Under the pieces are notes generated by a model. It was not told the DNA's origin. It was given only the letters and a program-made list of their open reading frames with translations, and searched no databases. Made by a program: the position numbers and the translations under genes. From Flectobacillus sp. (GTDB lineage Bacteria; Bacteroidota; Bacteroidia; Cytophagales; Spirosomataceae): 24,821 nt of DNA. Position 1 is the first letter of the stretch; every line of letters begins with the position of its first letter. Where the stretch lies: the NCBI GenBank assembly GCA_029865665.1, contig JARXAV010000065.1, positions 1 to 24,821 on the forward strand, written 5' to 3'. Below, piece after piece: positions 7,855 to 16,792 of the stretch.

Positions 7855-9012
7855 TTATCTAAATTCTCTTCCTGAAGAACGACCTAAGTGGTTCATTGCA
7901 CAGCGGAAGCCAATATATGAGCGTTTTTTGTCTTCGTATTCATACGCACGAGTACCTGTTTCCAAGTAGAATGCAACGTCTTTCCATGAACCACCACGAA
8001 TTACTTTTCTTGGTTCATCTTTGTCCGAATTCAAGGTGTTTAAATCCCAAGTGATAGCAACAGAGTTGTCTGCATAAGCATCTTCACACCATTCAGCTAC
8101 GTTTCCTGCCATGTTGTATAAGCCATAGTCGTTCGGGTTGAACGCATTTGCTGGGCCAGTATAAGCATAGCCATCGGCATCATAATTACCTCTATGTGGC
8201 TTAAAATTAGCTAATAAACAACCTTTTCCATTGGCTACATACGGGTTACCCCAAGGATATTTTGCTGAAGCTTTTCCACCACGAGCTGCCCATTCCCATT
8301 CAGCTTCCGAAGGTAAACGGAAACGAGGTGAAATGTACATTCCTTCTGTTGTGCGGAAATCATTCAAGGCTTTTGTACGCCAGTCGCAGAAATATTTAGC
8401 TGCTCTCCAGCTAACACCTACTACTGGATACATATCGAATGCAGGACTTGAGAAGTAGTATTCTGTCATTGGATCACCATTGTGATATGAGAAGTCTTTA
8501 CTCCAAACTGTTGTATCTGGGTAGAGTTCAGAAATGATTTTTTCTTCACCTAATACAGCAATCGAATCCGTCATCATTACGTTTGTAAATTGACGATATT
8601 CGTTATTGGTGATTTCGGTATCATCCATGAAAAACTGAGCAACAGTGACTCTTTTATTGAAACTTACAGACGATGAAGTAACATCTTCATCTGCTTGTCC
8701 CATCATAAATGAACCAGAAGGAATCAATACCATACCTAGTGGAGTCGTTTGCTTCCAGCCTTTACGAGCCGTAGCACCTACCTCACCATTAATCATACCA
8801 ATGTCCTCTTTTTTACGAGTATTTTTGCCTTTAGATGAGCTTCTACCTTTAGAGGCAACTTCACCTCTTCCTTTGCTTTTACTCTTACTACTAGTTGTTT
8901 TCCCTTTGGACTTACTTCCGCCGCTAGAAGAGCTACAACTATCTAAGAACAAAACAGGAACAGACACCAAAAGTAAAAGCAACGTTTTCCTGAAAATTGA
9001 ACTGTAATTCAT
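7855..9012 (-). CDS. gldK: T9SS/gliding ring lipoprotein GldK (PorK), FGE-sulfatase fold
   Basis: Outer-membrane lipoprotein that with GldN forms the periplasmic ring of the T9SS. The signal peptide ends in a lipobox, FLDSC (Cys26), followed by a Ser/Lys/Gly/Arg-rich linker (about 27-70) and then a formylglycine-generating-enzyme (FGE/SUMF1) fold from about 85 to the end. Fold landmarks are IPSGSFMMGQAD, RLPSEAEWEWAARGG, GLYNMAGNVAEWCED, VIRGGSW and IGFRCA. The catalytic cysteine of true FGEs, in the segment after RGGSW, is replaced by a Cys-free stretch (KDVAFYLETGTR), so it is a structural, non-enzymatic member, as known for GldK. I chose ATG 9012 (385 aa) because it has the TCAGATGAA context of neighbouring genes. 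ATG 9024 would add four residues and remains possible. First gene after the strong promoter at 9200-9231. Confidence 0.94.
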   Translation of the reverse strand: MNYSSIFRKTLLLLLVSVPVLFLDSCSSSSGGSKSKGKTTSSKSKSKGRGEVASKGRSSSKGKNTRKKEDIGMINGEVGATARKGWKQTTPLGMVLIPSGSFMMGQADEDVTSSSVSFNKRVTVAQFFMDDTEITNNEYRQFTNVMMTDSIAVLGEEKIISELYPDTTVWSKDFSYHNGDPMTEYYFSSPAFDMYPVVGVSWRAAKYFCDWRTKALNDFRTTEGMYISPRFRLPSEAEWEWAARGGKASAKYPWGNPYVANGKGCLLANFKPHRGNYDADGYAYTGPANAFNPNDYGLYNMAGNVAEWCEDAYADNSVAITWDLNTLNSDKDEPRKVIRGGSWKDVAFYLETGTRAYEYEDKKRSYIGFRCAMNHLGRSSGREFR

Positions 9013-9024
9013 CTGAGAATACAT

Positions 9025-9379
9025 TTTAATTGTTATTATGTGGCTACAAAGAAATGCTCTTTTCTTTGTCCTGATTTAGTATTAGTTAGATTTTTATGTG
9101 TTAATAACGTCGTTAATTCGCTAAAATTGTGAGCCTTTCCTAGAATGTTAATTTTTGTTAAAATTAATAAAAGCCCTCACACACTTAGTAATATAAAGAC
9201 AAAGTTACTATTTTTTTTCGCTTGACCTCAAAAGCTCAAGTGAATTGTATCGTACAATAAATAAGCCAAATTCTTATATTGAGTGGATTTACTTATCTTC
9301 TTAACTCCAAATGTGAACTTATATTTTCTAATAGCTAGTATATTCTTGAAAAGCGTTAGTTTTTCCCCAACAAAATGGA
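9025..9379. other. 355-bp gap between porP and gldK
   Basis: No gene is supported. It contains the gldK promoter and a small palindrome ATTGTA-TCG-TACAAT at 9244-9258, upstream of that promoter. The palindrome could be an operator, or a weak hairpin after porP. I see no convincing terminator with a U-tract behind porP. Confidence 0.5.
9200..9231 (-). promoter_or_regulatory. gldK operon promoter
   Basis: On the minus strand TTTTG (TTG at 9231-9229) is followed after 21 nt by TAACTTTG (9207-9200). This is a perfect match to the Bacteroidota TTG-N17..23-TAnnTTTG form. It gives a leader of roughly 180 nt for gldK and implies that gldKLMN can be transcribed separately from porP. Confidence 0.7.
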
Positions 9380-10348
9380 CTATCTTCTAAATCTTGGTGT
9401 TCTTACAGGTGTTTTCTTCCCTCCAAATAGTTTTGGAGCAGGGATTGAGTAACTCAATAACAACTCATGTGAAGTTGGAGACTTAGCCGTTAGGGCATTC
9501 GTCGTTAAGTCTAATGAATAACTTAATCGGAGTGCATTATTTGGCAAGAAGTGCATTCCCAACAAAATAATAGCCGCATCATTAAAGCGATACCCCCCAC
9601 CAATAAAATACTTATCAAGATAAGTACCATTGAGTGTTGCTTGTAAACTGTTTTGAGTAAAGTCTGTTCTATATAATGCCATTGGGGTTAATTCTACCTC
9701 GTTGGTAACATAATAGTGATAGCCAGCATTCAAATATAACGTTGGTTGAGCGATATTACTAGCTTTTGCATAACCAAAAGTGTAATTTGGTTTGTTGAGG
9801 TGACTATATGCAGCCCCGAAATAGTAGTTACTTGCCTGATATTGAATACCTAATGCAAAATCTGGATGGGTTTCGTTAATTTTTGTAGATAAGCCATCTA
9901 CAACGGGGTCTCCTGGTTCTCTTGGACGAAATCGAGTGTCAAAAGATTCTGTATGAAGACCTCCACGAACACCTATAGAAAGGATAGCATCGGCAATGTG
10001 GGCTTGATACGAATAAGACAACTGTATGTCTTGATAACCAGCACCAGATGGACTCTTATCGTTCGTAAAAGCAATTCCTAAACCACTATTAAGCCCTTTT
10101 AGAGGCATAGATGCCGTAAATAATTGTGTTCCTAATGAACCACTTCCATCGGATGTTGTTTGGTAACCCGTCCATTGATTTCGATAGTGTAGTTGAAAAC
10201 GTGCCACACCATCTAACCCTGCCGAAGCGGGGTTAAAATACAGAGGATTGTACATATACTGGCTAAACTGTGCATCTTGTTGAGAAAATGCAGGTAATGC
10301 ACTAATACTGACGATAAAAAGGAGTAAAAAATGGAAATATTTTTTCAT
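9380..10348 (-). CDS. porP: PorP/SprF-family type IX secretion outer-membrane protein
   Basis: PorP/SprF-like beta-barrel of the outer membrane, part of the T9SS; family members help export or anchor surface adhesins and hold attachment proteins. The 322-aa product has a signal peptide (about 1-22, ending FSQ) and the family signature QQDAQFSQYMYNPLYFNPASAG immediately after it (given here only as a landmark: QFSQYMYN, then NPASAG). RNQWTGYQ follows, then repeated amphipathic strands and a basic C-terminal tail. Position just upstream of gldK matches the porP-porK-porL-porM-porN order of Porphyromonas gingivalis. Start ATG 10348 has the TCAGATGAA context. A perfect -7 box TAGATTTG lies upstream at 10471-10464, though no TTG lies at the right distance. 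Which paralogue (PorP or SprF) it corresponds to is not resolved. Confidence 0.9.
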   Translation of the reverse strand: MKKYFHFLLLFIVSISALPAFSQQDAQFSQYMYNPLYFNPASAGLDGVARFQLHYRNQWTGYQTTSDGSGSLGTQLFTASMPLKGLNSGLGIAFTNDKSPSGAGYQDIQLSYSYQAHIADAILSIGVRGGLHTESFDTRFRPREPGDPVVDGLSTKINETHPDFALGIQYQASNYYFGAAYSHLNKPNYTFGYAKASNIAQPTLYLNAGYHYYVTNEVELTPMALYRTDFTQNSLQATLNGTYLDKYFIGGGYRFNDAAIILLGMHFLPNNALRLSYSLDLTTNALTAKSPTSHELLLSYSIPAPKLFGGKKTPVRTPRFRR

Positions 10349-10463
10349 CTGAATTCTTTCAGTTTTTATTTGCCTGTATTGTCAACATGTTTTTTTCGAT
10401 GGAACACTTATCTATATGGAGCGTGCCTAAGTTTTTATTCAGCTAGTTGACGTTCGTTATATT

Positions 10464-10471
10464 CAAATCTA
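10464..10471 (-). promoter_or_regulatory. -7 box candidate for porP
   Basis: TAGATTTG on the minus strand matches TAnnTTTG exactly, 116 nt before the porP ATG. The -33 TTG is absent at 17-23 nt, so this is only half a promoter by sequence. Confidence 0.35.
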
Positions 10472-10558
10472 ACTAACATTTTTCATAAAAACATAAAAAA
10501 GTAACTACTTGTATTCTAAAACGCTAGTTTACCTGATTTTGTTGCTCATTAAACATAA

Positions 10559-10598
10559 AAAGAGGCCTATAAGTATCAAAAAACTTACAGACCTCTTT
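10559..10598 (-). terminator. Terminator after hemD
   Basis: An imperfect hairpin: AAAGAGG/CCTCTTT (10559-10565 with 10592-10598) continued by inner pairs ending in AAGT/ACTT, with an 8-nt loop. On the minus strand it is followed by TTTTATGTTT. It lies 20 nt beyond the hemD stop and separates the sucD-hemD group from porP. Confidence 0.75.
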
Positions 10599-10617
10599 GA
10601 AATTTCTTCTTTAGAAA

Positions 10618-11409
10618 TTAAATACCATTTGCTTTCTTAACATACAACTCTAAGGCTCCTGTCATTGATGGTGCGTTGGGTAGTGGAGCTTGAATATCCA
10701 AAATCAACGATGCATCTAAAACTGCTTTTGCTGTTGTAGGGCCGAAGGCTGCCATTCGGGTGTTTTTTTGTTCGAAGTCTGGGAAGTTATCGAACAAAGA
10801 TTTAATACCAGAAGGACTAAAAAAGGCGATAATATCGTAGTAAACATTTTCTAAATCAGACAAATCAGAGGATACGGTTTCATACATTACGGCCTCAGTA
10901 AGGTGTAAGTCGTTAGAACCCATAAATTCTGGAATATCCGTACGGCGTTTATCAGAGCATGGGAACAAGAATTTTTCTGTTTTATGCTTTTTGATAAGTT
11001 CGATTAATTCGGCAGCAGTACGTTGTCCTGTGAAAATTTTACGTTTACGGATAACGATGTATTTTTGTAGGTAGTTCGCTGTTTGTTCAGTGATACAAAA
11101 GTACTTCATATCTACAGGTACTTCAATTCTTGCTTCCTTACAGATACGAAAGAAATGATCTACCGCATTTTTACTGGTAAAAATAATGGCGGTATGATCT
11201 AGAATATTTATTTTCTGCTTACGAAAATCCTTGAATGATACGCCTTGTACTTCGATAAACGGGCGAAAATCCACTTTAATATTGTATCTTCTTTCCAACT
11301 CGAAATAGGGAGATTTTTCGTCAGTTGGTTTTACTTGTGTCACTAAAATACTAGAAACCTTCGTTAATCTGTCTGGATGTGCGGTTACAGTTGTTTCGCT
11401 CATGCTCAA
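10618..11409 (-). CDS. hemD: Uroporphyrinogen-III synthase
   Basis: Cytoplasmic enzyme that closes hydroxymethylbilane to uroporphyrinogen III with inversion of ring D, needed for haem (used here for example by cytochrome c). The 263-aa protein shows the two-domain HemD pattern. ILVTQVKP opens domain 1, IIFTSKNAVDHFF and YFCITEQTANYL follow, and FLFPCSDKRRTDIPEFM links into domain 2. AVMYET, DIIAFFSPSGIKSLF and MAAFGPTTAKAVLD are the usual late motifs (the S/T-rich turns line the active site). HemD sequences are highly diverged, so the call rests on motif order. It lies 56 bp downstream of the DUF4271 gene and shares its promoter, a neighbourhood common in Bacteroidota. Confidence 0.9.
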   Translation of the reverse strand: MSMSETTVTAHPDRLTKVSSILVTQVKPTDEKSPYFELERRYNIKVDFRPFIEVQGVSFKDFRKQKINILDHTAIIFTSKNAVDHFFRICKEARIEVPVDMKYFCITEQTANYLQKYIVIRKRKIFTGQRTAAELIELIKKHKTEKFLFPCSDKRRTDIPEFMGSNDLHLTEAVMYETVSSDLSDLENVYYDIIAFFSPSGIKSLFDNFPDFEQKNTRMAAFGPTTAKAVLDASLILDIQAPLPNAPSMTGALELYVKKANGI

Positions 11410-11465
11410 TGCAATTAAACTTAAAATGTTGGATTACTTTTTATATATAGGGTACTCTTCAATTA

Positions 11466-12737
11466 TTACAGTGCAAACCTAATGCCAGCAACTAATGGTA
11501 TCAGTTCAACAATGCAAAGATAGGAAAATAAATAGAATCTTTTGAGTACTGTCATCTTATTTATGGTAAAGTAAATAAGCAGTAATCGTAAAATAAAGAA
11601 TAAAGAAATAGGAATAAAGAGATATTTTTCTGCATTTTTGATGATTTCTGGATAAGAAAAAATCGAAAATGTTAGGAATATCGCTAGTCCAAGGAAAAAG
11701 ATGCTTGAAGCCTGAATTACCTTAAAAAAATGTATGTTAACAATATTATCCAAACGATAAAGGTTTGTTAACACAATAAGAGCGATATATTTTAGAAGCA
11801 GAAAAATGAATACAATGACCGCAATTTCAAAGAAATTTGAGATAAAAGACAAGAGTGATTCTTCTTCTTGAAGAATGGAACTGAGGGCAAAAATATCCGT
11901 TTCTTCGTGTTGAATTAACTCTAAAATATAGGCCATGGTGAAACTTAATACGACCACAAAAATAAAATTGGCTAAATAAAAAGGCTTATTTACACCGAGC
12001 GAATCGTCTCGTACTCCTACCGTCAATAATTCTCGAAGGCTATAATAACGACTAAATTCTTTTGGCTGATAATTGTAAAGGATGGCGTACAGACATCCTA
12101 AAAATAGCAGACATAAGGCTAAAAAATTCTGGAAAGGACTTAATGTTCGGGGTACAACCGTTAATAATGAATCTGATAATTCAATGTCATTTTTGAGGTC
12201 TGGAATCTTGTTGCCAACCTGAACAGAAAGATTTTCGATACCTGTATTTGAGCCATAAAAGGTTAAAAAGAATGCTGTTTTATGATAAACTCGTTGGAGA
12301 CTATCAACATCAATCACTACCCAAGAATCAACGGGTAATTTACGTTGTAAGGTCGCATCAATAAAAAGGTAATTTTCTTTGGGAGAGTAATACAGTAGCT
12401 TGTAACTTTTGTAATTCTCAATATCAAAAAATAGGCTATATGAACTGTAGCCCTTATGTACCTCATGTACGTAAGGTACATAGGCATTGTAGCGTTCGTC
12501 AAAAACTTGCCAGTCATCACGATAATCGTGAACTAGGTAGAAGGCATCTTGTGGACCAATCCCTTTTGCCTGAACAGCGGTAGAGGTTGCAGGGACGAAA
12601 CCCAAGGCAAGCATCCAGAGTAGTATGCCCAAGAAGGGTTGCGAAAAGGCAATAAAAAACCTGTGAATTGCTTGACTGGTCGTCAGCGAATTCACAGGTT
12701 CTGGATATTCGATATATTTTTCGATAGCTTTCAACAA
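11466..12737 (-). CDS. DUF4271 multi-pass membrane protein
   Basis: 423 aa. There is one hydrophobic segment near 28-50, a soluble, Tyr-rich extracytoplasmic region at about 55-200, and then about six TM helices (about 203-223, 255-277, 298-325, 338-362, 375-395, 398-420). The C-terminal block with YYSLRELLTVGVRDD and NIVNIHFFKVIQ is the DUF4271 pattern of Bacteroidota. The function is unknown. The frame has a stop directly upstream and no ATG at the N-terminus, so the start must be TTG (12737, or the next TTG at 12734); the first internal ATG would remove the first helix. Its own consensus promoter lies about 20 nt upstream. The pairing with hemD is a recurring neighbourhood, but no haem role is shown by the sequence. 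Confidence 0.85.
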   Translation of the reverse strand: MLKAIEKYIEYPEPVNSLTTSQAIHRFFIAFSQPFLGILLWMLALGFVPATSTAVQAKGIGPQDAFYLVHDYRDDWQVFDERYNAYVPYVHEVHKGYSSYSLFFDIENYKSYKLLYYSPKENYLFIDATLQRKLPVDSWVVIDVDSLQRVYHKTAFFLTFYGSNTGIENLSVQVGNKIPDLKNDIELSDSLLTVVPRTLSPFQNFLALCLLFLGCLYAILYNYQPKEFSRYYSLRELLTVGVRDDSLGVNKPFYLANFIFVVVLSFTMAYILELIQHEETDIFALSSILQEEESLLSFISNFFEIAVIVFIFLLLKYIALIVLTNLYRLDNIVNIHFFKVIQASSIFFLGLAIFLTFSIFSYPEIIKNAEKYLFIPISLFFILRLLLIYFTINKMTVLKRFYLFSYLCIVELIPLVAGIRFAL

Positions 12738-12757
12738 TTAGCGATGGTTTTAGAATA

Positions 12758-12789
12758 CAAAATTACACCGACTAATGTCAATTGCCAAA
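12758..12789 (-). promoter_or_regulatory. Promoter of DUF4271-hemD
   Basis: TTTG (12789-12786), 20-nt spacer, TAATTTTG (12765-12758) on the minus strand: full consensus. It lies in the 63-bp gap after sucD and predicts a leader of only about 15 nt before the TTG start. Confidence 0.7.
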
Positions 12790-12800
12790 GCTCAATACAT

Positions 12801-13679
12801 TTATTTCAATCCAAGAGCAACTAACATCGTTTCACCGATATTTGCTGGAGAATCAACAACGAAAATTCCACATTCTCTCATGATTGCCATTTTAGCAGCA
12901 GCCGTATCGTCTGCACCACCGATGATAGCACCAGCGTGACCCATACGACGACCTTTTGGAGCAGTTTGACCAGCGATGAATCCAACTACTGGTTTTTTGT
13001 TACCAGTTGCTTTAATCCAACGAGCAGCCTCAGCTTCCATTCCACCACCGATTTCGCCAATCATAACGATACCTTCTGTTTCAGGATCATCCATTAACAT
13101 TTCAACCGCTTCTTTTGTAGTTGTTCCAATGATTGGATCACCACCGATACCGATTGCTGTTGTTTGTCCTAAACCAGCTTTTGTTAATTGATCTACCGCT
13201 TCGTACGTCAATGTACCTGATTTAGAAACGATACCGATTTTACCTTTAGTGAAGATAAATGCAGGCATGATACCTACTTTACACTCACCAGCAGTCATTA
13301 CACCTGGACAGTTTGGTCCGATTAAACGAACGTTCTTAGTTTTAACGTACTCCTTCGCATAGATCATATCTTTTGTAGGAATACCTTCTGTGATACAAAT
13401 GATCACTTTAATTCCTGCGTCAGCAGATTCCATGATAGCATCAGCAGCAAAAGCTGGTGGTACAAAAATGATTGATGTATCCGCTCCTGCTTGTTGTACT
13501 GCTTCAATTACAGTATTAAATACAGGACGATCAAGGTGTGTTGAACCACCTTTTCCTGGAGTTACACCACCTACGACATTTGTGCCGTATTCTATCATTT
13601 GCTGAGCATGGAAAGTACCTTCCGAACCCGTAAAGCCTTGTACGATTACTTTTGAGTTTTTGTTAACTAGTACACTCAT
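12801..13679 (-). CDS. sucD: Succinyl-CoA synthetase (ADP-forming) alpha subunit
   Basis: TCA-cycle enzyme subunit. It carries the phosphohistidine and the CoA site and makes ATP (or GTP) plus succinate from succinyl-CoA with SucC. The 292-aa product is full length. It shows an N-terminal CoA-binding Rossmann domain ([17 protein letters not shown], then [14 protein letters not shown]) and GPNCPGVMT near 121. [11 protein letters not shown] near 152 and GHAGAIIGG near 247 complete the pattern, with the active-site His at 248. The sucC gene is not next to it. A promoter lies about 40 nt upstream. Downstream DUF4271 and hemD have a separate promoter, but read-through is possible because no terminator is visible between them. 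Confidence 0.97.
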   Translation of the reverse strand: MSVLVNKNSKVIVQGFTGSEGTFHAQQMIEYGTNVVGGVTPGKGGSTHLDRPVFNTVIEAVQQAGADTSIIFVPPAFAADAIMESADAGIKVIICITEGIPTKDMIYAKEYVKTKNVRLIGPNCPGVMTAGECKVGIMPAFIFTKGKIGIVSKSGTLTYEAVDQLTKAGLGQTTAIGIGGDPIIGTTTKEAVEMLMDDPETEGIVMIGEIGGGMEAEAARWIKATGNKKPVVGFIAGQTAPKGRRMGHAGAIIGGADDTAAAKMAIMRECGIFVVDSPANIGETMLVALGLK

Positions 13680-14019
13680 TTTTCGTGTCGTTAATTATAA
13701 ATTGGTAAAAAGTTTCGTAAAGGTAAATCTTGAACGTCAAAGAGCAAAAACTAATTATTAAATAGGGATTATGTTTTAAAAAATCAATTTGTAAGTTATT
13801 GATAATCAGTATATTGTTTGCGATTCTTTTCTGGTAAATTTTTATAGGTTTTAAATATTCAAGAAGAAAACCTTAACTTGCTACCGATTTAAGGCTTGAT
13901 TATTCTTCTTGGCTTCCGCAAATTTGAATCGTTTGCTGATTTTTCATAGAAATAGGCATAATCAGTATTTTTGTAAAATATCGCTTTGGTAAGAAAACCA
14001 CCCGAACTCCAGACAAAAA
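13680..14019. other. 340-bp divergent region sucD/recN
   Basis: No gene is supported. It holds the sucD promoter, a perfect recN-side -7 box TATTTTTG at 13966-13973 (plus strand, no TTG at the right spacing), and a two-part inverted repeat at 13860-13911. The outer arms are CAAGAAGAA/TTCTTCTTG (9 bp, 13860-13868 with 13903-13911). The inner arms are CCTTAA/TTAAGG (13871-13876 with 13889-13894). The repeat sits upstream of both predicted start points and may be a regulator site or simply structured DNA. Confidence 0.5.
13718..13747 (-). promoter_or_regulatory. sucD promoter
   Basis: TTTTTG (TTG at 13747-13745), 19-nt spacer, TACCTTTA (13725-13718) on the minus strand, 7 of 8 in the -7 box. 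It gives a leader of about 33 nt. Confidence 0.6.
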
Positions 14020-15684
14020 ATGCTAACACGTTTAAAAATTAAGAACTACGCTCTCATTAAGCAACTGGAACTTTGCCCCCATAAAGGTCTTAATATTATT
14101 ACGGGCGAAACGGGTGCTGGAAAGTCCATTATGCTTGGCGCTATTGGTTTACTTTTGGGTAACCGTGCCGACACTAGAACGCTTTTTGAGCCAGACGAAA
14201 AGTGTGTAATTGAGGGTGAATTTGCTATTTCTGGCTATTTGATTAAACACTTGTTTGAGGAAGAAGAGCTGGATTATGAAGAAACGTGTATCATCAGACG
14301 TGAAATTTCTCCACAAGGAAAAACAAGGGCTTTTGTGAACGATACTCCCGTGAATCTGGAGTCCTTGAGAAGAATTGCTTCGCAGTTAATGGATGTGCAT
14401 TCGCAACATGATAATCTGCTGTTGGGTGAAAATGATTTTCAACTACAAATTGTAGATACCTTCGCTCTGAACGACCAACTTCTTGAGCAATATGCAAGTG
14501 ATTACGCTCGCTACCATAAGGCACAAGTGGCTGTGGATAAGCTAATAAGCGAGGCTTCAACGAGCAGTAAAGAGTTTGATTATAATTCCTTTTTGTTAGA
14601 AGAACTCAAGAAAGCAAAGATTAAAAAAGGCGAACTTGAAACCTTAGAAGCAGAGTTGATGATGCTCGACAATGCCGAAGAAGTAAAGTCTAAATTGGCT
14701 TTAACAGCTAATGTATTGCAAGAGTCTGAACAGTCGATTATTGCTTTGCTAGGAAATGCACTGGCAAACATGGGGGCTATTCGTCAGTATAATGGGGCTT
14801 TTGAACAATTGACCGAGCGTTTGGAGAGTTGTTTAATCGAGCTAAAAGATATTACGAACGAAGTTGAAGCAGAAGCGGAAAGTGTTGAGTTAGACAATGA
14901 GAAGATAGCCGTATTGCAACAACGAGTAGATGTTTTTTATAATTTATTACAAAAGCATCAAGTAAAAACGGATACTGACTTATTGGCTATTCAGGAGGAG
15001 TTGCAGAAAAAAGTATCTGGCGTGCAGAACCTAGATGAGGCCTTAGAAAAAGCAAGAGCGGTCTTGCAAAAAGCAGAACAAGCCTTAGCGAAAAGTGCAA
15101 TTTCCTTATCGAAAGCTCGTTTGGCGGTACTACCAATTATTGAAAAACAGATTGCGACCTTGCTATTAGATTTGGGAATGCCCAATGCCACTTTAAAAAT
15201 TGACCATGAGTCAATTAAGGCGAGTCCTACGGGAACGGATGTGGTAAAACTATTGTTTTCTGCTAATAAAGGAATGAAACCTCAGCCCTTAAAAAATGTG
15301 GCTTCTGGAGGTGAATTTAGCCGTTTGATGTTGGCAATTAAGTACATTTTGGCGAATAAAAGAGCCTTGCCAACCATCATTTTTGATGAAATTGATACGG
15401 GAATTTCGGGCGAAGTATCTATTAAAGTGGGTAACATGATGCGAGAAATGGGTAAGAATCACCAGATTATTGCCATTACGCATTTGCATCAGATTGCGGC
15501 AAAAGGTTCTGAACATTACTTTGTATATAAAGATAATTCAGCAGAAAAAACGGTCTCACGCATTAGAAAACTAACTACCGACGAACGAATCATGGAAATT
15601 GCACAAATGATTGGTGGACAAAATCCGTCGAATGCCGTGGTAGAAAATGCTCGTGAATTGATTGAAGAAGCACTGGCTCATTAA
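14020..15684 (+). CDS. recN: DNA repair ATPase RecN
   Basis: SMC-like protein that acts early in recombinational repair of double-strand breaks by bridging DNA. The 554 aa fit the family. Walker A GETGAGKS is at 29-36 and the Q-loop region (MDVHSQHDN) is near 127. A long central coiled coil runs from about 160 to 380, rich in Glu/Lys/Leu. The ABC signature ASGGEFSRL is near 428 and Walker B IIFDEIDTGISGE near 453. The H-loop region ITHLHQIAAKG is near 487. ATG 14020 follows a run of A and has no Shine-Dalgarno. Three lipoprotein genes follow on the same strand, 29 bp and less apart, so they may share its transcript. Confidence 0.97.
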   Translation: MLTRLKIKNYALIKQLELCPHKGLNIITGETGAGKSIMLGAIGLLLGNRADTRTLFEPDEKCVIEGEFAISGYLIKHLFEEEELDYEETCIIRREISPQGKTRAFVNDTPVNLESLRRIASQLMDVHSQHDNLLLGENDFQLQIVDTFALNDQLLEQYASDYARYHKAQVAVDKLISEASTSSKEFDYNSFLLEELKKAKIKKGELETLEAELMMLDNAEEVKSKLALTANVLQESEQSIIALLGNALANMGAIRQYNGAFEQLTERLESCLIELKDITNEVEAEAESVELDNEKIAVLQQRVDVFYNLLQKHQVKTDTDLLAIQEELQKKVSGVQNLDEALEKARAVLQKAEQALAKSAISLSKARLAVLPIIEKQIATLLLDLGMPNATLKIDHESIKASPTGTDVVKLLFSANKGMKPQPLKNVASGGEFSRLMLAIKYILANKRALPTIIFDEIDTGISGEVSIKVGNMMREMGKNHQIIAITHLHQIAAKGSEHYFVYKDNSAEKTVSRIRKLTTDERIMEIAQMIGGQNPSNAVVENARELIEEALAH

Positions 15685-15713
15685 GGTTTGTTTTACAGAA
15701 AATATTGAAAATC

Positions 15714-16136
15714 ATGATGAAAAAAAATTGGTTACTTGTTTTTCTTTGCTCTAGTATGCTTGGAGTATCGTGTTCCTCTTCGGGTTCAAAACAGGAAGAT
15801 AAACAGAAACAATTGATAGATGAAGTAATGGCTGTTCATGATGAGGTAATGCCTAAAATGGATACCGTAATGACCTTGAAAAGCTCTTTGGATAGTGCCT
15901 TAAAGGTTTCTTCGTCAAACGATTCGGCTAAAATTATGGCACTCAGTGCCGCTCTGGATTCGGCAGATGTGAAAATGTCTGTTTGGATGGAAGAATACCG
16001 TCCAGAATTGGTAAAGGGTAAAAACGATTCGACCGTTGTGAAGTACTTAGAAAACGAAAAAATACGTATTTCGTTGGTTAAAGAAGTAACAAATAAAAGT
16101 ATTGAAGAGGCTACGGCTTTCTTGAAAAGAAGGTAA
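15714..16136 (+). CDS. Small lipoprotein, helical, function unknown
   Basis: 140 aa. The signal peptide ends in the lipobox LGVSC (Cys20). The rest is predicted helical and rich in Asp, Lys, Met and Ser, with heptad-like spacing (LIDEVMAVHDEVMPKMDTV; later SALDSADVKMSVWMEEYRPEL). Similar Bacteroidota proteins have been labelled viral A-type inclusion protein, which says nothing about function. ATG 15714 is taken as the start, since the TTG nine bases upstream adds nothing. It lies between recN and the SCO1-like gene (4 bp before it) and probably works in the envelope with the latter and cytochrome c. That role is inferred from position only. Confidence 0.75.
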   Translation: MMKKNWLLVFLCSSMLGVSCSSSGSKQEDKQKQLIDEVMAVHDEVMPKMDTVMTLKSSLDSALKVSSSNDSAKIMALSAALDSADVKMSVWMEEYRPELVKGKNDSTVVKYLENEKIRISLVKEVTNKSIEEATAFLKRR

Positions 16137-16140
16137 TACA

Positions 16141-16791
16141 ATGACAACAATGGTGAAGCAACTGAGTGCATGGGGATTGATGGCATTCGTACTATGGGCT
16201 AGTGCTTGCAGTAATGCTCCGAAAGAATTGCCTTATTTGGGTGAAAAAGAGGTTTCAACTAAAACCGTCAATGGTAAAGAGGTGGTAGATACGATTTATC
16301 ATCAAATACCTGACTTCTCTTTTACGAGTCAAGATTCGGTAGAAGTGACCCAAAAAGATGTGGCTGGTAAAATCTACGTGGCCGACTTTTTCTTTACGAC
16401 TTGTCCTACGATTTGTCCGAAAATGAAAACGCAAATGTTGCGGATTTATGAAAAATATAAAGACAATTCTAAAGTCATTTTACTGTCGCATAGTATTGAC
16501 CCACGCCATGATACGCCTGCGGTATTGAAGGAATTTGCTCATAATTTGGGTGTTGATTCTAAAAAATGGTTGATGGTAACGGGCGACAAACAAAAGATTT
16601 ATGCCATCGGGCAGAAGTCGTATATGGTAACGGCTACCGAAGATAAAACCCAACCTGGGGGAGTAGTACACAGTGGTGCATTTATTTTGGTAGATGAAAA
16701 TCGTCATATCCGAGGAATTTATGACGGAACAGTACCCGCCAAAGTGGATGAATTGTTAGCAGATATGGAAGTATTATTAGGTAAAAAATAA
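16141..16791 (+). CDS. SCO1/SenC/PrrC-family copper-binding thioredoxin-fold lipoprotein
   Basis: SCO proteins bind copper and/or reduce the CuA-site cysteines during cytochrome c oxidase assembly, or act as envelope thiol redox proteins. The 216-aa product has a lipobox WASAC (Cys23), the thioredoxin-like fold, the CxxxC motif CPTIC (Cys88, Cys92) and the third copper ligand His177 (GGVVHSGAF). SHSIDPRHDTPAVL near 116 and the FILVDENRHIRGIYDG strand pair are also standard. All three metal ligands are present, so it is probably active. It is one base upstream of the cytochrome c gene (TAA-g-ATG), so the two are almost certainly translated from one message, which fits respiratory-chain assembly. 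Confidence 0.93.
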   Translation: MTTMVKQLSAWGLMAFVLWASACSNAPKELPYLGEKEVSTKTVNGKEVVDTIYHQIPDFSFTSQDSVEVTQKDVAGKIYVADFFFTTCPTICPKMKTQMLRIYEKYKDNSKVILLSHSIDPRHDTPAVLKEFAHNLGVDSKKWLMVTGDKQKIYAIGQKSYMVTATEDKTQPGGVVHSGAFILVDENRHIRGIYDGTVPAKVDELLADMEVLLGKK

Positions 16792-16792
16792 G

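Noticed and set aside
12317..12520. Minus-strand frame inside the DUF4271 gene
   Set aside because: It is an alternative frame of the same strand of a well-supported gene, with no family features.
15705..15713. TTG start of the small lipoprotein
   Set aside because: An ATG nine bases downstream gives a normal lipoprotein signal peptide.
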